NCBI GenBank assembly: GCA_014529385.2
Contig: CM043942.1
Location: forward strand, 3,494,501-3,558,500
Length of the DNA: 64,000 nt
Direction of reading: 5' to 3'
Source of the DNA: Adiantum capillus-veneris
Lineage: Eukaryota; Streptophyta; Polypodiopsida; Polypodiales; Pteridaceae
The notes under the pieces were generated by a model that was given only the letters and a program-made list of their open reading frames with translations, was not told where the DNA came from and did not search any database. Position numbers and translations under genes: made by a program. Within the stretch, counting starts at the first letter, position 1, and each line of letters begins with the position of its first letter. Below, piece after piece: positions 44,381-55,329 of the stretch.

Positions 44381-44699
44381 GTTTCCCTCTTTGAAGTGCA
44401 GTGTGTAGAGAAAAGATTCCCTCTTATCATACAAAGAGGGAAAGAGGAAAATTTTTGGGTGATACCAGTCTTGAAAGTGAAAGGAGATTTTAAAGTGACA
44501 TTTAGCATGAGAGTTCCTTGAAAATCCTAGAAGCAAGGTAAACAGGTAGATATTCACCCCAACATTTTATTCATTTTTGGGATTTCATTTTATTTTCTCT
44601 CTTTATGATTTCTTATAGGGAAAAAACTAACCTCAACTTCCCCTACTGCTAAAAACCAAGGTGTAGACCATAACAAGAACATTATAGAAGATTCCCGCT

Positions 44700-46819
44700 A
44701 CCCCTTTGTTTCCTACCTCACATGCTAACTACCAGGTATCTCCAGAGACCCCTAGCCTACTCCTGCATCTTCTTCTGAACAGTTTGCTAATAGCGATGCT
44801 ATGATCATTGAAGTTCATGAAATTCAGGCTTGGTTCACTCAGCTGCTATAGGAGAGGGAGATCATTGGATTGTGTCATGGGATTTGATCATCATCTAAAG
44901 CTTTAAAGCCTTGGATGAATCATCATTGGGGCTTCAAAAACATCAAGCCTAATCATGTGCAGCTATTTCATAAGATCAAGCCCAATCATGTGGAGTACTT
45001 ACCTAACAACCATTCATTCTTTTTTTATAAGCCCTTTGGTGATCTTCAAGTGATAAGTCAAGGACAGTGGATCATAAGCAATACCACTCTTTCTATGCTC
45101 AAATGGTATGAAGGGTTTGAACCAATGGGGAGAAGCCTTCTAGAGTCCCCATATGGGTGGACTTCCCTGACCTCCTAGTGGAATCCTATCCATGAGCTCC
45201 CAATGACTGAAAGATATAGGACATCACTTAGGGGTAGTGCTTGGATAGAAAGCTAGAGGTGGAATCAATCCCAAGTGGGACTCCCAATTGCTACCTAAAG
45301 TAGACCTTAAATATGAGTTCAGTTACAAAATTCTATTAGAGACTCCTCTGGTAGATGGCTGCACACTCAAAGAGTTCTATATAGAAACCTACCAAATGCA
45401 TTTTTCATTGTATGAAACAAGGACATGTAATTAAGAATTGCCTTGACTTGGCCCACCAAAGGAGAATCATATTGGAAATAATCCACCAATAATAAAAACC
45501 CTATGAAGAATCCCAAACAGGCCAAATCCTCTCTTCCAAAGGGTACTTCATTTTAGGCTCTTTTAGAGGATGTATTTCTCCCTCTTATTTATGATATCAT
45601 TTTGGAAGAAAAAGATAAAAACCAAGAACTTGATATACCTGCCCATACCACTCAGGCCTCGCAAAAAAGAAAAGAGAAGGTGAAAGACATTCCACCTCAA
45701 CACTCAGGTCCTAAGTAGGCACCAGTGCGCTCTCCTCCCAATAGTCCAATTGACAAGGCAAGATGTATCTCCTTAGATTCATAACATGCTTATGTTAAAG
45801 AAGAGATCATTAAAAGCACTCAACAAGCTACCAACCCTCATAGTCAAGGAGACAAAGCCTTTGAAAAAGAACTAGAAGAGAAAAACCAGCTAATCAAGCA
45901 ACAATTGGTTGAAGCTTCTATGGACATATTAATGACACAGGATGAGGGAAGTCCCTCCACAAACAGGGATCCTCAAAGAGTAAAAGAAAAATAGAGAAGA
46001 ATTCTAATCCTGATAGAGCTTGTGTGTCCCTCACCAAACCCCCTGAACCAAGTAAAAAATGACATCCCAATCTCTAGGGGTGCTCACTTAATTTGCAAGG
46101 GATTAAATGATCCCTCCATAGCTCAATGAATTCAATTTAGCTTGATTAAATTTTCTTGCAAATATTGAAAGCTTATGGAGACTCCCTTGATTTCAATCTT
46201 AAAAGGATTAGTGCCAATTACAAGTGGTTCTCTACTAACCATTATGCAAATAAAGGAAGAGCCTTTATAGGGATCACTCACAGGTATAGAAATTTGGTTA
46301 CTTCAATAGAGAAGTCTCAAAAAGGTATTGTGTACCTTTCACCCTCAGCAGACCCTTTAATTACACTCTAGTCAGTTTGTATGCTCCCAATTCAAGTACA
46401 AAGAGAATCTTCTATTGGCAAGAAGTTGCTAATTTGATAATATATGACTTCAACATGGTTGAAAAAATTTCAAGAAGGTGGCCTAATAAAGGGAAGGTGA
46501 TTTCAAGTTCAGAGAAGTCTATGTGGAATTATATCACAAATAGTTTATACACATGGAGTAATATGCAGTATGGTCAATGCTATATGGCTACTAGACTAGA
46601 CAGAATCTATATGTCCATTGATCTTCTACAAGAACACTGGCAAGTGAGTTACAATGCAACATAAAATGCTTTCTTCGATTGGTTTCATCTTTTTAATCTT
46701 TCGAGTGTCTCTTTCATTAACCACAATGAAGTAAGTTTTAAGTCTTCTAATGGTTTTTGTGGGGAAGAAATGAGATTGGGAATAGGATTCAAAAAGTAGC
46801 TTGGTCTGTATGTTGTTTG
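44700..46819 (+). mobile_element. LINE ORF1 and endonuclease, left part of a split LINE
   Basis: The plus strand shows an ORF1-like region (ALKPWMNHHWGF, FFFYKPFGDLQVISQGQW, SPYGWTSLTS), matching the DUF4283 pattern of plant LINE ORF1. A zinc knuckle-like KCIFHCMKQGHVIKNC follows near 45395. From about 46150 an APE-type endonuclease is readable (KGRAFIGITHRY, GIVYLSPSADPL, VYAPNSS-like, YDFNMVE, TRLDRIYMS). A jump then leads to the RT C-terminal stretch FVWGRNE... KVAWSVC at 46750-46819, so most of RT is deleted. Many stops are present. Copia-D inserted at GTTTG and the LINE resumes at 52007. Confidence 0.78.
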
Positions 46820-47046
46820 TGTTACCATATACATGTGGTAGTGATGTGTGTGAACACACTAGGACCGCCGGGGCATTTTTTCCCTCTTTAGGAGGTTTTT
46901 TCCCCCGTGCATTGTATATACGCCAATCAATCTAGGGCTATCTATATTTCCATTGCACACTAAGTAACACACTCTCTATTGTGTGCCTTGAGCTTCCTTC
47001 ATCTTCTCCAAGCTGTGTGTGTTTCTCTGCAACCCTAATTCCAACA
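46820..47046 (+). repeat. Copia-D 5' LTR (227 bp)
   Basis: TGTTACC...CCAACA, matches 51775-52001. It contains the palindromic GTGTGTGAACACAC. Confidence 0.96.
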
Positions 47047-47048
47047 AT

Positions 47049-47060
47049 TGGTATCAGAGC
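47049..47060 (+). other. Copia-D primer-binding site
   Basis: TGGTATCAGAGC two bases after the LTR. Confidence 0.95.
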
Positions 47061-47411
47061 AGGTCACGCCCTCCCGGGCTTAGTCGAGAGCTGCTCCAGC
47101 ACACGTCTGCTCACTTTCTCCGATTTCAGTGAGCTTTGGCGAGCGTTCGCAAGTCGACAAAAATTCTAGGAAAGCTCGACGAGCTTGGTTTGCTCAGAAT
47201 TTTGATGATTTGGGCTCATTTCGGCCTCCGTTTCCTCTACAGGCAGTACTGCACAAGCTATTTCGTCATTTTGTGCAAAATTTCTGTCAGTGTCATTTTC
47301 TGCAAAACAGGTGCCTTATAGTCTTCTACGGTTTGTGCTATATAGCACAAGTTGTTCCCGCTCCGTTTCTTCTATTTTCGAGTAGTTTTCACATCAGGTG
47401 CAACATTTACC

Positions 47412-48779
47412 ATGGCTGACAACAACAACACAGATGTGTTCAAGATGTTTGCTGCTGAGGAGAGGTTGGATGGGGACAACTACCCTATGTGGGCTTATAT
47501 GATGCAACATGTTCTTGTGTCAAAGGGTGTCTGGAACATTGTGCAGGGCATTGATGTATGTCCTCGTTCTGAGGATGTAGGCGATGTTGAGGATGTTGCA
47601 GGTCTTGCTACAAGGATTGCAGCTGTTAGAGTTGTTTTGCCTACGACAGAACAAGCTCGTTTGGATGTTAAGGATGTGCAGGCTCATGCATTGATTGTGT
47701 TGTCTGTGAAGCGCACCATTGTTCCTCACATCCGTTCAGCAAAATCTGCAAAACAGGCTTGGGATATTTTAGCAGGTCTTTATGCGAGCCGCAATGAGGC
47801 TAAAATTGCTTTGCTGCGTAAAGAGCTGGAGTCAAAGATTATGCATGAGGAAGATGATATGGACACTTTCCTTGCTAGTGTCAAGGATATCAATGAGTAG
47901 CTTATTTCTGCAGGTGAAGTCATTTCAGACAGTTCCCTTGTGCAGACTGTTCTTGATGCCTTACCAGATTCCTACCAGACTTTTGCTAGTACTTGGAGAC
48001 TTATGACCCAAGGAAATCCTAAAGTTGTCAAGTTTGATGCATTATGCACATTGCTATTGCAAGAGTCACTTTCCAGAAAAAACAGGACTAGGCAGCGTGC
48101 AGTTGAACAGGCTTTTATTGCTTCTCAAAGAAAGGGTGGTAACAATAATGCAGCCACTTCTTATGGTTCTGTTGCGAGTGGCAAAAATTCTGTTCCTAAT
48201 GCTTCTGCTGGCAGCACTTCATCTGGCAATTCTGGTGATAAGGGCAAAAAGAAGATGCATTGCCATTATTGTAAAGCCAATGATCACTTGATCAAGTCAT
48301 GTCCTAAGTTGAAGGCCAAAGAGGCTAAGAAGAAAGAGGGTGGTTCCACTGCAAATGCTGGTTCCACTACAAATGCAGCCATTGTTGAGTCTTCTGTGAA
48401 AGGAGACTGTAATGCTGATGTTGATGCAGAATGGGCTTTTAGCGCAGAGTGCACTTACAATCCTACTGTCCATGATGCATGCTTGTCAGTTGCTGCAGAT
48501 TCACATGTGTGGTATTTCGACAGTGGTGCTACAAAGCACATTACCTCACATCGTGAATTGTTTACCTCTCTCAAGTCTATCCCTCATGGGAATTCAGTCA
48601 CTTGTGCCAACAATGCCTCTTATCCAGTTCAGGGAGTTGGAAAGATTGTGCTCACTGCTGCTAATGGCAGTTCCTTCACACTTGTTGATGCACTTTATGT
48701 ACCTGGGATCAAGAAGAATCTCTTGTCTGTATCCGCACTAGCTAGACTTGGACTTGTAGTCAAAATTTGTGGATGGTAG
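47412..48779 (+). pseudogene. Copia-D gag and protease
   Basis: The ATG at 47412 (MADNNNTDVFKMF) opens a UBN2-type Gag with YPMWAYMMQHVL and KQAWDILAGLY. A TAG at 47898-47900 interrupts it at an expected Gln (DINE-stop-LISAGE), and the frame then continues. A CCHC knuckle CHYCKANDHLIKSC starts at 48261. The protease has FDSGATKHI with the catalytic Asp at 48519-48521. One extra A at about 48765 ends the frame at 48779, and the next frame takes over at 48769. Confidence 0.92.
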
Positions 48780-49917
48780 ATGTAGAGTTCATGATCACAG
48801 TTTTGATGATGAAATTGTTGCATCTGGGCTTTTGTGTCGTGGGCTGTATAAGCTCACTTTGTATGACAAGTGTGGACAAAATTTTGCAAATGCTGTTGCA
48901 GATTCAAGGGCTATTTCATATGAAAAACTTTGGCATGCACGTTTTGGTCATCTGAATTTTGCCAGTTTGCTGCGTTTGCAAAAATCTGATATGGTTGCTT
49001 CTTTGCCGCCTCTTGAAGCACCTGTCAAACATGTTTGTGAAGGCTATATTTTGGGTAAGATGCAGCGTTCTAAGTTTCCAAAGGACGGTTCAGTTCGGGC
49101 CACATGCAGGTTGCAGCTTGTGCACAGTGATGTTTGTGGGCCCATGCAAACTCCGTCCTTGGGAAATTACTTGTACTTCGTGACTTTCATTGATGATTAC
49201 TCCAAGCATGCATGGGTATTTTAGCTTAAAGTGAAGTCCAAAGTTTTTATGTGCTTCAAACAATTTCTGGCTATGGCTGAAAATGTCTCGAAATGTACTA
49301 TGGGCACCCTCCGTTCTGATCGAGGGGGGGAGTATATGTCTCATGAATTTAATGCATTTCTGGCTAGTCATGGGATAAAACACCAATGTACAGTGCCTTA
49401 TACACCTCAGCAAAATGGTGTTGCTGAGAGGAAAAACAGGTCACTGACGGAAATGGCACGATGTATGGTCAAAAGTCAAGCTTTGCCGCATTCTTTTTGG
49501 CTTGAGGCCATTATGTGTGCCACTTATGTACTTAACAGGTGTCCTACGAAAGCTTTTTAGTCTATTACTCCATATGAAGCATGGCATGATAGAAATCCTT
49601 CTATTGAGCACATGCGTGTTTTTGGCTGTTTGGCATATGCTTTGGTGCCACAAGTGCAGCGCAGAAAATTGGATGATAAGGCTATCAAATGTATTTTTGT
49701 TGGTTATAGTGATGAAAGCAAAGGTTACAGGTTGTATCATCCGCAAACAAAACGTATTCTGGTTTCACAGGATGTAGTGTTTGTGGAAGATTTTGTTCAG
49801 CCCTTGCTGTCATGTACTAGAGACAGTAATGTAAGCTCACAGGACATTTATGACACTTTGTTGCCCCTTTTCAGTGGTGGAAATACGAATGTAAGTTCCA
49901 ATGAGGTAAATGTATAG
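48769..49917 (+). pseudogene. Copia-D integrase
   Basis: One frame interrupted by TAG codons at 49222-49224, 49558-49560 and 49915-49917. It contains LWHARFGHLNFASLLRL (GAG-pre-integrase), VHSDVCGPM (first Asp), FIDDYSKHAWVF, LRSDRGGEYMSHEF (second Asp), YTPQQNGVAERKNRS (Glu), and the post-core FGCLAYALVPQV and CIFVGYS. All three catalytic acidic residues remain. The second TAG replaces the CAG seen in the 1-405 copy. Confidence 0.92.
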
Positions 49918-49920
49918 CCT

Positions 49921-51699
49921 ATGGGGGTTTCTGAAAATGTTTTAGATCAGCCTATTACTGATGCAGATGTACATGATGTACTTGATGAGGAAAGGGCTGA
50001 AAATGAGCAGGCTAGAGGTATGCCAAAATGGCTGGTGCACACTTTGCGTGACAGTAAATTGGATGCACCTTTGTCTAGTCGTACTCGTTCAGGCTCTCGC
50101 CATGCATCTTATGCATCAGATTGTTATGCTTTGGCTCTGTCTAGCTTACATGATGTTGAGGAGCCTCTGACTTTTAATGAAGCACAAAATTCAGAAAATT
50201 GGATGGCTGCCATGCAATCAAAATATGATGCACTTATAGAGAATGACACATGGACTTTATGTGATTTGCCTCCTGGCAAAAAGGCCATTGGTACGAAGTG
50301 GGTTTACAAGTTGAAACGCAAGCCGGATTGTGAGATCGATCGCCATAAGGCTCGACTTGTTGCAAAGGGTTATGCACAGCAAAAAGACATAGATTATGAA
50401 GAGACTTTTGCTCCCACTTGTCGTATGACTACTGTGCGTTTTCTATGTGCATTGGCAGGTCATTTTGGTTGGGATGTACATCAATCAGACATTGTTACTG
50501 CTTTCTTGAATGGTGACATATTTGAGGAAGTTTATGTAACGCAGCCTCGCGGTTTTGTCATAAAAGGACAAGAGGACAAAGTGTGCAAATGTAACAAGGC
50601 TTTGTATGGGTTGAAGCAATCTCCTCGTGCTTGGTATGAGAAAGCTGACACTCATTTGGTCAAACAAGGCTTTCGTAACGGTCCAACAGACAACACATTG
50701 TATGTAAAGTGTGAGGGTGATGTACTTCTCATTGTGGTTCTTTATGTTGATGATTTGCTGATCACTGGACCAAATGAGAGACATATTGCTGAATTTAAGG
50801 CTGATTTGAATGATACTTTCAAGATGAAAGATTTGGGGCTGTTGCATCATTATTTGGGTATACAGTTTAAGCAGTGTGATGGTGGTATTGCCTTGTGTCA
50901 GAAAAGTTACATAGAAACATAGCTATGTAAGTTTGGACTTGAGGATTGCAAACCTATTGCCACTCCCATGGAAACAGGTTTGAAGTTGAGTCTACATGAT
51001 GCTGGTGATCCTGCTGATGTCACTCTTTACCAAACTGCTATTGGTTGCCTCATTTATGTATGCAACACGAGGCCGAATATTCAATTTGCAGTCTCACAGG
51101 TCAACATATTTATGCATAGCCCAGGGTCTAAGCATTGCCAGGCTATCAAGAGGATTTTCTGCTACCTTAGTGGCACTTTACATCTTGGCTTGTTTTATCC
51201 CAAGGGGGGATCATTGCCGCAAGACTTACATGCTTTTTCGGACTTAGATTGGGCTGGTTGTTTTGACACGCGAGTGTCCACAAGTGGTTTTTGTTTCATG
51301 CTTGGCAGTTCATGTATATCATGGTTGAGCAAGAAACAGCCTACTGTGGCCACTTCTAGTTGTGAGGCTGAGTACAGGGCAGTCTTCACAGCTACAGTTG
51401 AGTGTGTATGGCTCGGACGCCTTATGGCTGATTTGGGTGTTGGACAGGACACTGCTAACACTATCTACACTGACAGTCAGAGCGCATTGGAAATTGCGAG
51501 GAACCCAGTTTTTCATGCTCGCACAAAGCACATTGAGGTGCATTACCACTATGTTAGGGAGAGGCTCTCAACAAGAGAGATCAGCTTGGCTTATGTGCCA
51601 ACACAAGACAACCTTGCAGATCTTTTCACAAAGGCATTGTCTCGTGAGAAGCTTGAAGCTTTCCGCAAAGCTTTGGGCTTACTCCCCTTTGTGGATTGA
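49921..51699 (+). pseudogene. Copia-D reverse transcriptase and RNase H
   Basis: In frame with the integrase. RT shows WMAAMQSKYDALIENDTW, GTKWVYKLKR, ARLVAKGYAQQKDIDYEETF, LYGLKQSPRAWYEK and YVDDLLITG. A TAG at 50920-50922 stands in ETQLCKFGL-type sequence. RNase H has AFSDLDWAGC, STSGFCFMLGSS, ATSSCEAEYRA, YTDSQSALEIARNPVFHA and NLADLFTKAL. The stop is at 51697-51699, about 60 bp before the PPT. Without the TAG codons the protein would be of normal length. Confidence 0.93.
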
Positions 51700-51761
51700 T
51701 CTTGTCCTCAGGGCATGGAACTTCCCTTTACTCATGTACCAGCTCTTGTTCACCGCATCAA

Positions 51762-51774
51762 TCCAGGGGGGATT
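51762..51774 (+). other. Copia-D polypurine tract
   Basis: CCAGGGGGGATTT-type tract directly before the 3' LTR start TGTTACC. Confidence 0.85.
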
Positions 51775-52001
51775 TGTTACCATATACATGTGGTAGTGAT
51801 GTGTGTGAACACACTAGGACCGCCGGGGCATTTTTTCCCTCTTTAGGAGGTTTTTTCCCCCGTGCATTGTATATACGCCCATCACTCTAGGGCCATCTAT
51901 CTTTCCATTGCACACTAAGTAACACACTCTCTATTGTGTGCCTTGAGCTTCCTTCGTCTTCTCCAAGCTGTGTGTGTTTCTCTGCAACCCTAATTCCAAC
52001 A
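51775..52001 (+). repeat. Copia-D 3' LTR (227 bp)
   Basis: Matches 46820-47046; followed by GTTTG. Confidence 0.96.
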
Positions 52002-52006
52002 GTTTG

Positions 52007-53115
52007 TGCAAATCTAGAGTTGGTCTAGGCATCCTCAATATAGAAAACTTAGCCACTAAGTTGACTACTAAATGGATCCTAAGATCCATTAATTCCATTG
52101 ACTACTAGTCCTATCTCTGACACCAACTAGTTTCACATGTAGGAATACAAAGCATGGAAAAATCTGTCCCAATGGGATCTTATCATATCACCAAAGAAGA
52201 TCAAAGCTTCAAGCAAAACCATTGCTTCTTTAATGTGGTCCATCTGGTTTGAACTTAGAGTTAAGTGGAAAGCGCCTGGTTTGGACACCTACCCTCAAAA
52301 CAAGGAGCCGAGCTCAACATAAGGGCACATAAGTGCTACTGTGTAGGGATAAGAACCTAGTAGGACATCCACAGGGATGGATGGTTCATGGATCCACATC
52401 ATATGTATAGCTAGCACTTTTAATGTGCCTGGTGGCTATGTTTTTGTAGTTATTTGTGGGGTCCAACTTTTTTCTCAAAATTGCATCTTAGGAAGAGCAA
52501 ATGGAATTTTCTGCTCAATTTGTACAAGAGGCTTACACAAAGTTCTCCCATTTGCCTGGATTTGATGTAGGCTTATGGCCAAGTTGAACAGGAAGTGAAA
52601 CATCCAATGGAACAATAGGCAATGGTGCTATACTAGTAAAACACTCATACCTGAGGTGTCTATGTCTTCATCAATGCTGTGCTTCCCTACACCCCTCATG
52701 AAATTCAATGTCAAGGAAATCCTCCTAGGAGAAATTAAAGACCTAGATGTTGCACTATGGAATATGTGGAGAAATTGTTTTATATGGCACTATTGGTCCC
52801 AAATGAATGAGGCCGTTTTTAGAGGCAATTTTATGTCAAATACCCATTTGTTTCATTTTGAGCTCAAGAGGCTTGCTATTCGTTGTCCTATCTCTATGAG
52901 CAAAGTCTTTGATCTTCCTCTATATGCGGTTCAAAGATCTACTGCCTGGCAAAAATTGTCTCCTAAGCTTTTGAGCTTTTACTCCAAAGAAAGACTACTC
53001 ATGAAAGAGGAATGCCTGTCTTTGTAATCTTCTATGGGAGTGCCTCTCTCCCTTCCTTTGAGGCCCATGTTATAACCTTTTCCTTTTTTATATTCAATTT
53101 AGTTTTCCTTTAAAA
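52007..53115 (+). mobile_element. LINE RT C-terminus and tail, right part of the split LINE
   Basis: Directly after the Copia-D target-site copy the LINE frame resumes with CKSRVGLGILNIENLATKLT and KWILRSI, the conserved GGLGI-N-LA-KW block at the RT end. The middle is decayed. At 52656-53027 an open stretch contains ALWNMWRNCFIWHYWSQMNE and AVFRG, the W-RN...F motif near LINE C-termini. The 3' end is near 53115, at a short A run. Confidence 0.72.
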
Positions 53116-53720
53116 AAATGACCATACATAATAAACAGCTTAAGGCAAGCAAAAATGAGGTATCAACCCATTGCATTTGCCCATATAGAATCTCCTTCCA
53201 AGCAAAAGGCAAGCGGTGTAGGTGGCAGCCTGCTTGATAAATTATGCCAAGATCCTTCTTGTTGGCTACACGATTGAAGAATAAATGACTGAATAGCTTT
53301 GTCACCCCCTTTACACTTGGGGCATAGTACAATAACTAATCTTAGTCTCTTAGATTTCATGGTTATCCATAATGTGTTGTGCAGTACAAGTCATAGACGA
53401 ATGCGTGTTTACCAGTGTAGGAAAAAGAGTAGAGTCTATTCCTACTAGTCAACCTCTCTAGGAAGTTGCGAAAAAAATGGAGGTAGTGTGAATAGTAAGG
53501 CAACTTCCAAAAGGAGCAAAAACTTGACACCTCTTCAGTATTGTCGCTAGGGTAGAAACCTCAAAGATGGGCATTGGTGCCAACACGCATTGGCCCATAA
53601 TCCATTGCTTGTGGCTAACACCAAAGGTGAGTCGTGAGAAAGTGTTCAAAGAAAAGAATTTTTCTAACCATAGACAATTGTTTTCTAAGCAGCACAACTG
53701 GAAGCTGAGACACATTTTCG
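53116..53720 (-). mobile_element. LINE zf-RVT fragment
   Basis: The minus strand gives LCPKCKG (C-P-K-C) and, after a frame change, HLFFNRVANKKDLG, then LPFAWKEIL. This fits the zf-RVT module (C-x2-C ... H-x4-C) with the final Cys changed. Upstream sequence to 53720 is hydrophobic and Cys-rich without clear motifs. Confidence 0.45.
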
Positions 53721-54110
53721 CCTAACTCTTGAATTTGCACAAAATCCACTACTTTTGGCTGAAGTAAAAGGGTATGAAATGATGGATTGCTTGCTTTGGT
53801 TGAGGAGTTGGATGGAGCATGATGAATGAGATCCCACTAGTGTACAAAACAAATACATAGCAGCATACTAATTATTGGGCTATAGGCCCTTTTAAACTTC
53901 ACGTCTTGAAGGGGCCCTGAGGTCCCCCTTGTGTCACTTGTAAGTTGTGTGTGTGTGAGAGACAGGGAGAGAGAGTGCGTGTGCATTTCTTGGGAGACCT
54001 TGTGTGACATGTGTGTGCTGCAGAGTGTCTCTTTTAGAGTGTAGCGGCAGAGGTACTCCATCCCAAGATTCTCACGAACTCCTCTTTCAAGCTTGCGCAA
54101 TCATTCTTGA
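53721..54110. other. Unassigned DNA
   Basis: No gene recognised. A short (GTGT)n-(GA)n tract is near 53945-53985. Confidence 0.5.
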
Positions 54111-54114
54111 AAAC

Positions 54115-54143
54115 TTTTTTTTTTTTTTTTTTGGGGGGGGGGG
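54115..54143. repeat. T18G11 homopolymer junction
   Basis: 18 T followed directly by 11 G, at the left edge of the GC-rich block. Confidence 0.95.
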
Positions 54144-54722
54144 ACACTCCCCAGTCCCCACAAAAGAGAAGCTTCAGTCCAAAGAGCGAGCAACGATATA
54201 TCTACTTGTATATATCGCCCCATGCACGGCCCACAAACAACAGCCAGCGCCAGCCCACTTTTCTTTTCGAATATATTTTGGCTTGGCATCCAGCACAGCA
54301 GAGCTGCTTCTATATATATGAGGTCACCACCTAGAGAGAGAGAGAGAGAGCGAGAGCGGTTTTCTCGTCTTGGCTTGACTCGGATTTTGAACAGGAGGAA
54401 AATCGTGTATTTTCCAAGCGTCTCTCTCTCTCTCTCTCTTGGATTTTGATGAAAACGGGCACGTCGCGCAGCTGCCTGCAAATGTCCAAACTGCAGTGGC
54501 AACGCCCAATTGGAGGAGGTTGCTGGGCCTAACACTATATTATGAGGCAACTACCAACAGTAGTAGCCCCCCAGTGGCACCCACACACACGCTCCCTGAG
54601 CCTCCCTCGCTCCCGAGTTCCTCTCTCAGTCTCTCTTTCTCTTTCTCTCCAACAAGAGGCCGCCTGCAAAGCCGTTCCAAAAAGCGGCAGCTTTCCCCGC
54701 ACGTTCAACCATGAATAGTTTC
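54144..54722. other. GC-rich block resembling a plant promoter and 5' leader
   Basis: Base composition is clearly higher in GC than the flanks. It contains TATATATATGAGG at 54311-54323, short (GA)n and (CT)n tracts, and a CT-rich stretch to about 54650. An ATG-led stretch at 54439 runs for 91 codons on the plus strand without a recognised domain. It could be a stray host promoter or 5' untranslated region, cut on the right by the MITE. I cannot name a gene. Confidence 0.35.
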
Positions 54723-54732
54723 TTTTAAAAAA

Positions 54733-55198
54733 GGGAAAATTACCAAAATACCCCTCTAATTTGAGGAAATTCCCAAAATACCCTTGTATCTATTTTGGTT
54801 GGAATGTTCGAGATTTTCTAATCTTCATTCGTTTTTGACAATTGAGATCCGTTTTTGAGTGCTCAGCATGTAATTTGTCACCAGTTACCATCGCAAAAAA
54901 GGCAATTATGTCTAAAAATAATGAAGCAATTCATCTCCAAAAGCCTACGTAACCAACTCAAATTGTAGTTTTAGCATCTTGTACGATAGACAATCACTCT
55001 TCTTGTGAAGACCTACAAAAAAAATTATTTTTCGAGAAATTTAGTCTCACAACTAGGGGTATTTTGGGAATTTCGGAAAATTTGAAGGGCATTTTGGGAA
55101 TTTATGACAAAATATCGGGGCCATTTTGAGAATTTTTGAAATTTGAGGGGTATTTTGGGAATTTCCTCAAATTAGAGAGGTATTTTGGTAATTTCCCC
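54733..55198. mobile_element. Mutator-type MITE, 466 bp
   Basis: The terminal inverted repeats are 51 bp with 49 matches (54733-54783; 55148-55198). Left TIR starts GGGAAAATTACCAAAATACC. The flanks TTTAAAAAA (54724-54732) and TTTAAAAAA (55199-55207) form a 9-bp direct repeat, the length made by Mutator-like transposases. The right half carries four or five degenerate copies of GGGGTATTTTGGGAATTT. There is no coding capacity, so movement would need a transposase in trans. The TSD is A/T-only, so chance is not excluded. Confidence 0.75.
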
Positions 55199-55329
55199 TT
55201 TAAAAAAAGAAAGTCGATTTTTTTTTTTGTGACTTAGTTAGAGAGGGAGAAATTCTGAAGATGGAGTTAAATTAATGAGAGAAAAGGTTAACAAGAGTAG
55301 AGCCGACCCTTAAAAAAGCTCAGATGTGC

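Larger units (their letters stand above)
46820..52001 (+). mobile_element. Copia-D, full-length Ty1/Copia LTR retrotransposon
   Basis: A 5.18-kb insertion with two 227-bp LTRs (46820-47046, 51775-52001; about five differences) and perfect GTTTG duplications (46815-46819, 52002-52006). It has a PBS, PPT and a complete but mutated gag-pol in the Copia order. Decayed relatives lie at 1-405, 22207-22470, 26290-26900, 27190-27790 and 32360-33807, so this is the reference copy for the most frequent family in the window. Five in-frame TAG codons and one frameshift inactivate it. Confidence 0.96.

Noticed and set aside
47898-50922. Programmed readthrough or U-to-C RNA editing of the TAG codons in Copia-D
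   Set aside because: The stops are at different sites in different copies and fit simple C-to-T decay; U-to-C editing is an organellar process in some land plants.
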